Shown: positions 15,803 through 22,815 of the stretch, piece by piece | How the letters are laid out: every line of letters starts with the position of its first letter | Numbering within the stretch: position 1 is the first letter of the stretch | Assembly (NCBI RefSeq): GCF_023078475.1 | Contig: NZ_CP095741.1 | Span: forward strand, 62,001-126,000 | Direction of reading: 5' to 3' | Source: Luteibacter aegosomaticola | GTDB taxonomy: Bacteria; Pseudomonadota; Gammaproteobacteria; Xanthomonadales; Rhodanobacteraceae | DNA: 64,000 nucleotides | Notes under the pieces: model-generated | What the model was told of the DNA's origin: nothing | Database searches by the model: none | The model's input: only the letters and a program-made list of their open reading frames with translations | Translations under genes and position numbers: made by a program

Positions 15803-16628
15803 ACGCACTCGCTGAGCCATAACCCACCCGTTCCGCGACATGCGCGACTCCCGCGCCGTCCTGGCGCAATAGCTGCCGGGCCATGGCCATGCGCCAGGTC
15901 AGCAGGTACTCCATGGGCGCGATGCCGACGACACGGGTGAAGCGTTCGAAGAACGCCGAGCGCGATAGCGCGGCCTCGCTGGCCATGCGTGCGACGCTCC
16001 ATGCCTCTGCGGGGCTCTCATGGATGCGGCGCAGGACTGGCGCCATGCGCGGATCGGCCAGGCCGCGCACCAGGCCCACCGGTGCCGTGGCACCCGCCGA
16101 GCGCAGTGCATCGATGAAAAGCACCTCGAGCAAACGCTCCAGCACGACATCGCGCGCCGGTCTGCCGCTGCGTGATTCGTCGCCCACGAGCCCCACCAGC
16201 GCGGTGAGGCGCGGTTCGCCACGCACGTGAAGCACCTCAGGCAATAGCGACACGAGCAACGCAGCGTCCGGGGAGCCGAACGCACAGTGGCCGATCAGGG
16301 CTCGGTAATCGGTAGGGCCATCCGGATCACCCACGCGAGAGCGGCCGTCCGCCACAGCTACAGGAGAAATCTCGCCCTCGGGCAGAGGATCGATGCTCGT
16401 GCTGCTGAACTCAAACGCGGCAGGCACCAGCACGAAATCGCCAGCGTGCAGCGTCACCGGTTCCCGTCCCGCCACGATCAGGCGGGAGGCGCCCTCCAGC
16501 ACGGCGCAATAGAACGGCTCGCCCGTGGCCGGCCGGCTCACCCGCCAGCGCCCGCCCGCCGTCACCGTCTTGGAGAAGCGCATGGCCGGCTGGAGCAGGG
16601 TCACCACCTCGGCGAACGGGTCAGTCAC
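15729..16628 (-). CDS. AraC-family regulator with cupin-type N-terminus
   Basis: Transcription factor of 299 residues. The N-terminal half has the cupin_6 (AraC-binding-like) pattern GEPFYCAVLEGASRLIVAGREPVTLHAGDFVLVPA, and the C-terminus a two-HTH AraC domain (AWSVARMASEAALSRSAFFERFTRVVGIAPMEYLLTWRMAMA and VAHVAERVGYGSASAFSVAFARHVGQPPARY). GTG 16628 is preferred over the frame's first start at 16688, since GGAG lies eight bases upstream of it. Divergent from the SDR at 16730; regulators of this type in Xanthomonadales often control an adjacent oxidoreductase. Confidence 0.85.
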   Translation of the reverse strand: MTDPFAEVVTLLQPAMRFSKTVTAGGRWRVSRPATGEPFYCAVLEGASRLIVAGREPVTLHAGDFVLVPAAFEFSSTSIDPLPEGEISPVAVADGRSRVGDPDGPTDYRALIGHCAFGSPDAALLVSLLPEVLHVRGEPRLTALVGLVGDESRSGRPARDVVLERLLEVLFIDALRSAGATAPVGLVRGLADPRMAPVLRRIHESPAEAWSVARMASEAALSRSAFFERFTRVVGIAPMEYLLTWRMAMARQLLRQDGAGVAHVAERVGYGSASAFSVAFARHVGQPPARYARAEAAAG

Positions 16629-16652
16629 GGCCGGACTCCTGCGAATGAATAG

Positions 16653-16674
16653 AGGACGTTCGATTATAGGACGT
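16653..16674. promoter_or_regulatory. Tandem AGGACGT repeats in AraC/SDR divergent gap
   Basis: AGGACGT at 16653-16659 and again at 16668-16674, a direct repeat with a 15-bp period, as expected for a site read by an AraC-type protein. The gap is 101 bp. Inference from position. Confidence 0.35.
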
Positions 16675-16729
16675 CCGGCAGGCCGCACCTATCTTGGGTG
16701 TATCCACCCACCCAAGGAGTTTCCCTCCC

Positions 16730-17470
16730 ATGCAGACCGTCCTCATCACCGGTTGCTCGTCCGGCTTTGGCCTCGAGACCGCGCGTCACTTCCTCGCTCA
16801 GGGCTGGCGCGTCGTCGCCACCATGCGCACGCCGAATGCGGAGCTGTTCCCGGCGTCGGAGCACCTGAAAGTGGTCGCGCTCGACGTCACCGACCCGGCG
16901 AGCATCCAGCGCGCGCTGGCGGAAGCCGGCCCGATCGACGTACTCGTCAACAACGCGGGTATCGGCATGTTCAACGCGTTGGAAGGCACGCCCATCGAGG
17001 TGGCCCGCGATGTGTTCGAGACCAACACCCTCGGCACCTTCGCGATGACCCAGGCGGTGCTGCCGCAGTTTCGCGAGAAGAAGGCAGGCACGATCATCAA
17101 CGTGACCTCGACGGTGACGTTGCGGCCGCTGCCGCTCCTGTCGGTGTACACGGCCAGCAAAGCGGCGGTGAACGCCTTCAGCGAATCCGTGGCGCATGAA
17201 CTCGCGCCATTCGGCATCCGCGTGCGCGTGGTGCTACCGGGCCGCGCACCAACGACGCGCTTCGGCGAAAACGCCCGTGCACGCATTGGTGATTTCCCCG
17301 CGCCGTATGCCGACTTCGCCGGCAAGGTGTTCGAAGGCCTGCGCGACGCGACGACGCCCACCACCAGCTCCAGCGCGGTGGCGGAAGCTGTATGGCGGGC
17401 GGCGACGGATCCGAATTGCCCGGCGCGTATTCCTGCAGGCGAAGATGCCGAGATCTGGTTCAACGCCTGA
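16730..17470 (+). CDS. Short-chain dehydrogenase/reductase (SDR)
   Basis: NAD(P)-dependent classical SDR of 246 residues. TGCSSGFG cofactor motif at about residues 7-14, NNAGIGMF around 79, catalytic Ser in NVTSTVTL, Tyr/Lys in YTASK. The unusual opening TGCSSGFGLE is typical of a large bacterial SDR subgroup annotated as oxidoreductases. AAGGAG precedes ATG 16730 by ten bases, but the same bases are paired in a possible hairpin (16693-16716). Divergent from an AraC-type regulator that probably controls it. Substrate unknown. Confidence 0.88.
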   Translation: MQTVLITGCSSGFGLETARHFLAQGWRVVATMRTPNAELFPASEHLKVVALDVTDPASIQRALAEAGPIDVLVNNAGIGMFNALEGTPIEVARDVFETNTLGTFAMTQAVLPQFREKKAGTIINVTSTVTLRPLPLLSVYTASKAAVNAFSESVAHELAPFGIRVRVVLPGRAPTTRFGENARARIGDFPAPYADFAGKVFEGLRDATTPTTSSSAVAEAVWRAATDPNCPARIPAGEDAEIWFNA

Positions 17471-17484
17471 TTTTTCGGGGCCTG

Positions 17485-17565
17485 TGTAGGAGCGCGCTTG
17501 CGCGCGATAGGGCTTGCCTCACCCTTGCCGCCTGCCGGCGGATCGCGTGCAAGCACGCTCCTACA
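17485..17565. repeat. REP-like element, TAGGAGCGCGC family, inverted pair
   Basis: Left unit GTAGGAGCGCGCTTGCGCG at 17486 onwards and an inverted, slightly diverged unit ending CTCCTACA at 17565. The two face each other around about 33 bp. Lies between convergent genes (SDR and alpha/beta hydrolase), where it could form a long hairpin in either transcript. Confidence 0.8.
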
Positions 17566-17569
17566 CGAG

Positions 17570-18442
17570 TTACTTTGCGAACACTTCGCGGATGCGCTGC
17601 GCGATGTGCTTGCCGTGCGTCTCCAGGGCGAAGTGGCCGGTATCGAGCAGTTCGACGATCGCATCCGGGTTATCGCGGCGGTACGCCTCGGCGCCTGGCG
17701 GGATGAAGAACGGATCGTGCTTGCCCCAGATCACGAGGGTGGGAACGCGCTTCTCGCGGAACAGCTGCTGGAATGCCGGGTACTTCTCCAGGTTGGTGCG
17801 GTAGTTGAGGAACAGATCGAGCTGGATATCGGTGTTGCCCGGGCGCTGCATCAGCAGGTAGTCGAGCTGCCACATCATCGGATCAAGCAGGGTCTGGTCC
17901 GTCACGCCGTGGGTGTACTGCCACTTGATGCCTTCGAGCGTCGTGGCTTCGCGCACGCCCTCGCGATTCGCCGCGCTTTCGTCCGCCCAGTAGGCCCGCA
18001 CGGGGGCCCAGGCATCACCGAGGCCTTCGAGGTACGCATTGCCGTTCTGGCTGATCAGGCCGGCGAAACGTTCGGGCTTGGCCAGCGCCAGGCGCAGGGC
18101 CGAGGGAGCGCCGTAATCGAAGATGTAGAGGATGTACTTCTTCAGGTCGATCGCGTCGACGAAGGCCTCGAGGGTCTTGCCCAGGCTGTCGAAGGTGTAG
18201 TCGTACTTCCGGTCGTCCGGCACTTCGGTGAAGCCGAAGCCCGGCAGGTCGGGTGCCACGAGATGGAACTGGTCATGCAGTTCGTTGAAGAGCTCGCGGT
18301 ACTGCAGGGAGCTGGTCGGGAAGCCGTGGACGAGCAAAAGGGTCGGGGCGTTGGGGTTACCCGCCTCGCGGTAGAACACGCGGACGCCGTCGGCGTCGAC
18401 ATAACGGTGGTGGACGGGGTATTCGGCGGCGGTCTGGTTCAT
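17570..18442 (-). CDS. Alpha/beta hydrolase with Asp nucleophile (epoxide hydrolase / haloalkane dehalogenase type)
   Basis: Cytosolic alpha/beta hydrolase of 290 residues. The oxyanion segment LLLVHGFPTSS is followed by APDLPGFGFTEVP and a nucleophile elbow reading IFDYGAPSA: Asp in place of Ser, with the D-x-G layout of the haloalkane dehalogenase/epoxide hydrolase branch (HDWG in classical members). The catalytic His is in LLDTGHFALETH, and WGKHDPFF carries the likely acid. The reaction is therefore hydrolysis through an alkyl-enzyme ester; the substrate (epoxide or halide) is not evident. CCGGAGAGCCTCACC precedes the ATG. Divergent from a CGNR regulator with two 31-bp dyads between them. 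Confidence 0.85.
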   Translation of the reverse strand: MNQTAAEYPVHHRYVDADGVRVFYREAGNPNAPTLLLVHGFPTSSLQYRELFNELHDQFHLVAPDLPGFGFTEVPDDRKYDYTFDSLGKTLEAFVDAIDLKKYILYIFDYGAPSALRLALAKPERFAGLISQNGNAYLEGLGDAWAPVRAYWADESAANREGVREATTLEGIKWQYTHGVTDQTLLDPMMWQLDYLLMQRPGNTDIQLDLFLNYRTNLEKYPAFQQLFREKRVPTLVIWGKHDPFFIPPGAEAYRRDNPDAIVELLDTGHFALETHGKHIAQRIREVFAK

Positions 18443-18460
18443 GGTGAGGCTCTCCGGTTG

Positions 18461-18491
18461 GTAACCTGTATAAATGATTTATCAGGGTTAC
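18461..18491. promoter_or_regulatory. 31-bp dyad, copy 1 (operator candidate)
   Basis: Arms of 15 bp around one central base: GTAACCTGTATAAAT (18461-18475) and ATTTATCAGGGTTAC (18477-18491), 12 of 15 positions complementary. Sits in the 111-bp gap between the hydrolase and the CGNR regulator, just upstream of the hydrolase start. A second copy of identical length lies 22 bp away. Confidence 0.6.
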
Positions 18492-18513
18492 GAATAGGCT
18501 AAACATCGACCAT

Positions 18514-18544
18514 GTAACTTGTCAATAGACATTTTAAGGGTTAC
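18514..18544. promoter_or_regulatory. 31-bp dyad, copy 2, covering the regulator promoter
   Basis: Same length as copy 1 and the same ends (GTAAC...GGGTTAC); 21 of 31 bases match copy 1. It covers a TTGTCA -35 box (18519-18524), 17-bp spacer and the start of a TACTAT -10 box (18542-18547). The start codon of the CGNR gene begins seven bases after the -10, so this is probably a leaderless, autoregulated promoter. Confidence 0.6.
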
Positions 18545-18553
18545 TATTTGCCC

Positions 18554-19117
18554 ATGAACCCTGTCACTTCGCTCGAAATGCCGCCGATCCTCGCGGACCA
18601 GCCGGCGTTGGACCTGATCAACACCGTGGTCATGGAGAACGGTGAGTCGGTCGACCACCTCGTCTCCGACGCGGCGACGGCGGCATGGCTTTCCCGCATG
18701 ACGGGCGGTCCCGTGGAAGCCTCCGCTGGCCTGGGCGCCCGTGCGGTCGAATTGCGCGAAGCCATCCGCCAGGCCGTGCTGGCGCGCAAGCGCGGCGACG
18801 CCGTGGACATCGCCCAGCTCAACGTCCTCACCCGGCACATGAGCAGCCACATGGCGCTCGTGCAGCACGCCGACGGCCTGCATGCGGAACGCCGCTATGA
18901 AGGCGATGCCGCCTGGCGTGCGCTGGCGCCCTTGGGCGAAGCCGCACTCACCCTGTTGGCGGAGGGCGATTTCAGCCTGGTGCGGGAGTGCGAGCACGAA
19001 GAGTGCTCGCTGTGGTTCTACGACCGCACCAAATCGCACCGCCGCCGTTGGTGCAGCATGGCCATGTGCGGCAACCGGGCCAAGGTCAGCCGCTTCCGCG
19101 AACGCCAGGGCAAATAA
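18554..19117 (+). CDS. CGNR zinc-finger / ABATE-type transcriptional regulator
   Basis: Regulator of 187 residues. The N-terminal two-thirds matches the ABATE-type helical sensor (LADQPALDLINTVVMENGESVDHL... opening), and the last third is the CGNR zinc finger: CEHEECSLWFYDRTKSHRRRWCSMAMCGNRAKVSRFRER, with Cys pairs and the name-giving CGNR. ATG 18554 is preferred over TTG 18548. No Shine-Dalgarno sequence precedes it, while a good sigma70 promoter (TTGTCA-N17-TACTAT) ends six bases before it, so translation from a leaderless mRNA is likely. The divergent hydrolase and two shared 31-bp dyads mark the pair as a regulator-target unit. Confidence 0.85.
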   Translation: MNPVTSLEMPPILADQPALDLINTVVMENGESVDHLVSDAATAAWLSRMTGGPVEASAGLGARAVELREAIRQAVLARKRGDAVDIAQLNVLTRHMSSHMALVQHADGLHAERRYEGDAAWRALAPLGEAALTLLAEGDFSLVRECEHEECSLWFYDRTKSHRRRWCSMAMCGNRAKVSRFRERQGK

Positions 19118-19138
19118 ACGGCGCGGCACGGTGGCGGC

Positions 19139-20254
19139 TCATGCGGGCTGCAGGGCCGCGCCGAGCTGGCGCCCATAGGCCGCGATCCGCCGGCCTACCG
19201 GCAGGCGTTCCGCTTCATAGGCTACGAAGGCTTCGCGCACGGGAAGACGGCGCAGGGCTGCCACGAGGGTCATTGCATCGCCGGCCGCCTTGGCGGCGCC
19301 CATCGCGGTATGCGGCCTGACGACGAAGGCCGCGTCGCCTAAAAGCGCGATACGCCCCGACGCCATCCGCGTGCTCTCGTGATCGAAGATGGCCTGTACG
19401 AAGGGCGTGGGCTCAGCCTCGACGACGGCGCGAAACGCCGGTGGCAGCGCCGTGCGTGCGGCTTTGCGCAAGGTCTCCACATCGCCATCGGCCACCTCGC
19501 CGCGCGCGAGCGAATACGGATGGATGCGGCCTTCGAGATCGGTGAGCGTGCGCCGCAGGTTTGGCAGTCCCGGCGCCTGCCGGTACCACACCCAGTTGTA
19601 GCGGCGGTGCCCAGGCGTGATCTCACCATCGGGCCCCGGCACGAGATAGCCCAGTGCTTGCCCGCCGGGCATGAAGTAAAAGGCAAAGCGCTCAAACAGC
19701 ATGGATGAAGCCACCGCCGGGACATCGCGCTCGGGTAGCAGCCCTCGCCAAGCCACGTAACCGGCATAGCCGTTATCACGCTGCGTGGGTGTCACCAGGG
19801 CGCGGACCACCGAGCCGAGGCCATCGGCGCCGATGACGCCATCGAAGACATGGTGCTTACCGGACGCCAGTTCGACGATAGCTTCCGTGGCGGTCTGCTC
19901 CACGGCGGTGACGGCATCGCCCACGTGGTATCCATGGGCCGGCACGTGGGCGAGCAAGGCACGGTAGAGGCCGTCCCATGACACCTGCATCTGCGGCGTG
20001 GGCTCGGTACTGGCGATACTGCCATCGGGTGCGAGTACCACGCGTTCGTAAGCAACGACCCCGACGCGTGCGACAGATTCCGTGCCGAGCCGGCGCAGCA
20101 CTTCAAAAATTTCGTGTTGCGCGACGAGTCCGGCGCCGCGCCCGGCAAGGCCGCCAGCGGTGCGTTCGAAGACATGCACCTCGTGGCCATCGGCGTGCAG
20201 CAAGGCCGCCACGAACAGGCCACCCAGGGAGCCGCCGACGATGCCGATGCGCAT
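19139..20254 (-). CDS. FAD-dependent monooxygenase (aromatic hydroxylase family)
   Basis: Class A flavin monooxygenase of about 371 residues. The N-terminus carries the GxGxxG-like fingerprint IGIVGGSLGGLFVAALLHADGHEVHVFERT, the middle the DG motif region FDGVIGADGLGSVVRALV, and the C-terminal part GRIALLGDAAFVVRPHTAMGAAKAAGDAMTLVAAL, the second FAD-binding motif (GD). The overall pattern, including YAGYVAWRGLLPE, resembles 2,6-dihydroxypyridine 3-monooxygenase and related enzymes, but the substrate cannot be assigned. ATG 20254 is chosen over 20287, since it starts directly at the FAD fold. It is transcribed alone, followed by the end of the CGNR gene on the other strand. Confidence 0.85.
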   Translation of the reverse strand: MRIGIVGGSLGGLFVAALLHADGHEVHVFERTAGGLAGRGAGLVAQHEIFEVLRRLGTESVARVGVVAYERVVLAPDGSIASTEPTPQMQVSWDGLYRALLAHVPAHGYHVGDAVTAVEQTATEAIVELASGKHHVFDGVIGADGLGSVVRALVTPTQRDNGYAGYVAWRGLLPERDVPAVASSMLFERFAFYFMPGGQALGYLVPGPDGEITPGHRRYNWVWYRQAPGLPNLRRTLTDLEGRIHPYSLARGEVADGDVETLRKAARTALPPAFRAVVEAEPTPFVQAIFDHESTRMASGRIALLGDAAFVVRPHTAMGAAKAAGDAMTLVAALRRLPVREAFVAYEAERLPVGRRIAAYGRQLGAALQPA

Positions 20255-20345
20255 GGGGTTCCGGGTTTCCGTGGAAGACCCGGGCAACGTAGCAACCTGC
20301 GCGTTCGCGCGGCTTGCAGTTTCCTACGGATGTCACCGCCTCGTT

Positions 20346-20441
20346 GTAGGAGCCCACCCTGTGGGCGACATCTTTCGCGAAAGGCCCACAAGTCTTGTGG
20401 CGTCATCGCGAAAGGCGTCGCTCACAGGGTGAGCTCCTACA
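20346..20441. repeat. REP-like element, TAGGAGCCCACCC family, inverted pair
   Basis: GTAGGAGCCCACCCTGTGGG... at 20346-20371 and an inverted, partly diverged unit (CTCACAGGGTGAGCTCCTAC) at 20421-20440. Each unit is itself a small palindrome (CCCACCCTGTGGG). Between them lies a further small hairpin (CCCACAAGTCTTGTGG). Same family as 48009-48104 and 58379-58514. Confidence 0.8.
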
Positions 20442-20451
20442 TAGGGCGTTG

Positions 20452-22668
20452 TTACAGGTCGAACGAAGCCGAGACCATCACGGTGCGCGGCGTGCCCTGG
20501 GTCAGGTAACCACCCGTGGCCGAGGCCCAGTAGCCCTTGTTCATCAGGTTCTCGACGCTGACGTTGAAGGTCACCGGCACGTTCTCGAGCTTCGGCGTGA
20601 TGCGCGCGCCGATGTCGTAAGTGGTCCAGGCCGGCACGCGCAGCGTGTTGTTCACGTCGAGGTACTGCTTGCCGGTGCGTACGACGCGCGCGTTGAGCGT
20701 GAGATCCGGGGTGTTCGGGATGGTCCACTCCACGCCGGCGTTCGCCTGGAAGCGCGGCACGCCGATCGCGTCCTTGCCATCGCTCAGGCCGCCCTGGGTC
20801 TTCACCAGTTCCGGCTGGATGTAGTTCGCACCGCCGAGGATGCGCACGCCCTTCACCGGCTCACCGAAGAAGTTCCACTCCACGCCGCGGTTGCGCTGTT
20901 CGCCATCGACCACATAGGTGTTCGTGGCATCGACGTACGCGCTGGGCTGCTTGATCTGGTACAGGCCGAGGCTGCTGCCGATGGTGCCGGCATCCCACTT
21001 CACGCCCACTTCGTTCTGCTTGGCCTTGTACGGCTTGAACACCTGACCGGCATTCGTGACCGGTGCACCGTTGAAGTTCACCGGCGCTTCGCCGCCCTGG
21101 GTGAGCGCTTCGATGTGGTTGGCATACACCGCCCACTGGTCGCTGATGCGGAAGTTCGCACCGATGACCGGGCTGTTGGTATAGGCCACGTATTCGCTGG
21201 TCTTCGAGCCCGGCACACCATCGACGGCGTACGCGTAGCCTGCCACCAGCAGCTTCTGGCGACGGACACCAACCGTCACCGCGAGGCGATCATCGAAGAA
21301 GCCGAGCGTGTCCGACAGGGCCAGGCTGCGCAGCTGCGTGCGGCCGGTGATACCCGGCGAGCTGATCGGGCCGACGTTGTAGACGTAGTCCGGCAGCGCG
21401 ACGTAGGTGGGGCTGTAGATGTTGGTGTTGATCGTGCTCGAACCGGCGTAAGCGGCCTTCTTGTTCGTCGTCAGCGCCGAGAAACCGAGCGTCACGCGGT
21501 GGGTCACCTCACCGGTATCGAAGTGCGCGTTGAAGCCCGCTTCGCCAGTGCCGGTGTTGGCGACGTACGGCACGGTGAAGCGGCTTTCGGTCGCGTTGCC
21601 GGCGTTGCCGACCAGCGACGGGCTCACGTAATCGCCGAACTCGTTGCCGTGGTGCGCGCCTGCAGCGACATAGCCCGTGAGCCACGGGGTGAAGTCGTAC
21701 TCGGCACGGATGACGCCGAAGGTGTCTTCGAGCGACGAACCCGACCACGGCTGCGAGTAATTGGTGCGGGCCGAGGGGACGCGCGGCACTTCGGTGGCGC
21801 TGCCGATGTAGACCACCGAGCGGCCGCCGTTGATGTCCTGCTTCTGGTAGCCGGCATCCGCGGTGATGCGCAGCTTCTCACCCTGGTAATCGAAGGCGAG
21901 GGATGCGGCGGTGACGCGGCGCTTCTCGCCATCGACACCGGCGCCGCCTTCGCGGTGCACGGCATTCACGCGCAGGCCGAACTCCTTGTTCGCGCCCCAG
22001 CGGCGGCCCACGTCGACGCTCTCACCGATCTGGCTGTCGCTGCCGTAGTCGACACCGACGCGCGTGATCGGATCGGCTTCCGCGCGCTTCGGCGCGATGT
22101 TGATACCGCCACCGATGCCGCTGCCGCCGACGCTCATGCCATTGAGGAACGCATTCGCGCCCTTGAACACTTCGACGCGGCTGATCAGTTCCGGCGCGAG
22201 GAGCTGGCGCGGCAGCAGGCCGTACAGGCCATCGAAGCTGATGTCGTCGCTGGCCAGCTGGAAGCCGCGGATGATGAACACCTGCGAGTAGTTGCCGTAG
22301 CCAAAGCCGTAACGCACGGCCGGGTCGTTATCGACCACGTCGCCGAGCGTGCGGGCCTGCTGGGTGCGGATCAGCGTATCGGTGTAGCTGGTGAGCGCGA
22401 ACGGGACGTTCATCGCATCCTGGTTGCCCAGCACGCCGAAACGGCCGCCGCGGGCCACCTGGCCACCGGCGTAAGCCGCCGTGGGGGCCGCCATGTCCGC
22501 GCTCACCTGCACGCCGGAGAGCGTCGTGGCGTTTTCCTGGGCCTTCTTCTGCGCATCGGCCACGTCGGCATCGGCGGCATGCACCGACGCGGAGACGAGG
22601 AGGGCGCCGACAAGGGCGAAACGGACCGAAGCCGCGATGCGGCGGCGGGGCAGGGAGGAGGCGAACAT
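20452..22668 (-). CDS. TonB-dependent siderophore receptor (outer membrane)
   Basis: Outer-membrane receptor of 738 residues for ferric-siderophore uptake driven by TonB. It has a signal peptide (SVRFALVGALLVSASVHA), a plug domain (RTLGDVVDNDPAVRYGFGYGNYSQVFIIRGFQ, then ISRVEVFKGANAFLNG) and a beta-barrel that ends with SASFDL, a C-terminal aromatic/hydrophobic strand as expected. The plug motifs place it in the siderophore (FhuA/FpvA-like) subgroup. A Fur-like box lies at 22714-22728. The TonB box is not obvious; NATTLSGVQVSAD near residue 46 is the best candidate. Upstream on the same strand is an FAD oxidase. The ligand is unknown. Confidence 0.9.
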   Translation of the reverse strand: MFASSLPRRRIAASVRFALVGALLVSASVHAADADVADAQKKAQENATTLSGVQVSADMAAPTAAYAGGQVARGGRFGVLGNQDAMNVPFALTSYTDTLIRTQQARTLGDVVDNDPAVRYGFGYGNYSQVFIIRGFQLASDDISFDGLYGLLPRQLLAPELISRVEVFKGANAFLNGMSVGGSGIGGGINIAPKRAEADPITRVGVDYGSDSQIGESVDVGRRWGANKEFGLRVNAVHREGGAGVDGEKRRVTAASLAFDYQGEKLRITADAGYQKQDINGGRSVVYIGSATEVPRVPSARTNYSQPWSGSSLEDTFGVIRAEYDFTPWLTGYVAAGAHHGNEFGDYVSPSLVGNAGNATESRFTVPYVANTGTGEAGFNAHFDTGEVTHRVTLGFSALTTNKKAAYAGSSTINTNIYSPTYVALPDYVYNVGPISSPGITGRTQLRSLALSDTLGFFDDRLAVTVGVRRQKLLVAGYAYAVDGVPGSKTSEYVAYTNSPVIGANFRISDQWAVYANHIEALTQGGEAPVNFNGAPVTNAGQVFKPYKAKQNEVGVKWDAGTIGSSLGLYQIKQPSAYVDATNTYVVDGEQRNRGVEWNFFGEPVKGVRILGGANYIQPELVKTQGGLSDGKDAIGVPRFQANAGVEWTIPNTPDLTLNARVVRTGKQYLDVNNTLRVPAWTTYDIGARITPKLENVPVTFNVSVENLMNKGYWASATGGYLTQGTPRTVMVSASFDL

Positions 22669-22713
22669 GGCGGATCCTGGTGGGCAGCAGCGGCCCAGTA
22701 ATGCGAATGGAAA

Positions 22714-22728
22714 TGAGAATAGGTCTCA
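22714..22728. promoter_or_regulatory. Fur box upstream of TonB receptor
   Basis: TGAGAATAGGTCTCA, a 7-1-7 arrangement with perfect TGAGA/TCTCA ends, two bases off the symmetrical Fur consensus form TGAGAAT-n-ATTCTCA. It lies 46 bp upstream of the receptor ATG and is nested within a longer dyad, TAATGCGA (22699) ... TCGCATTA (22735-22742). Confidence 0.6.
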
Positions 22729-22815
22729 AGTATCTCGCATTACGGGGCTGTTGCATAGCAACAGCTTGCCGCAGCCCACTGCCCCGAACCCGCCTGCCGC
22801 AAGGGTTTGCGGGGG

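Noticed and set aside
20395..22701. 768-aa open frame on the plus strand
   Set aside because: Lies antisense to the TonB receptor, which has signal peptide, plug and barrel motifs. The plus-strand product is His/Arg/Ala/Val-rich without domain pattern, as expected from high-GC mirror frames.
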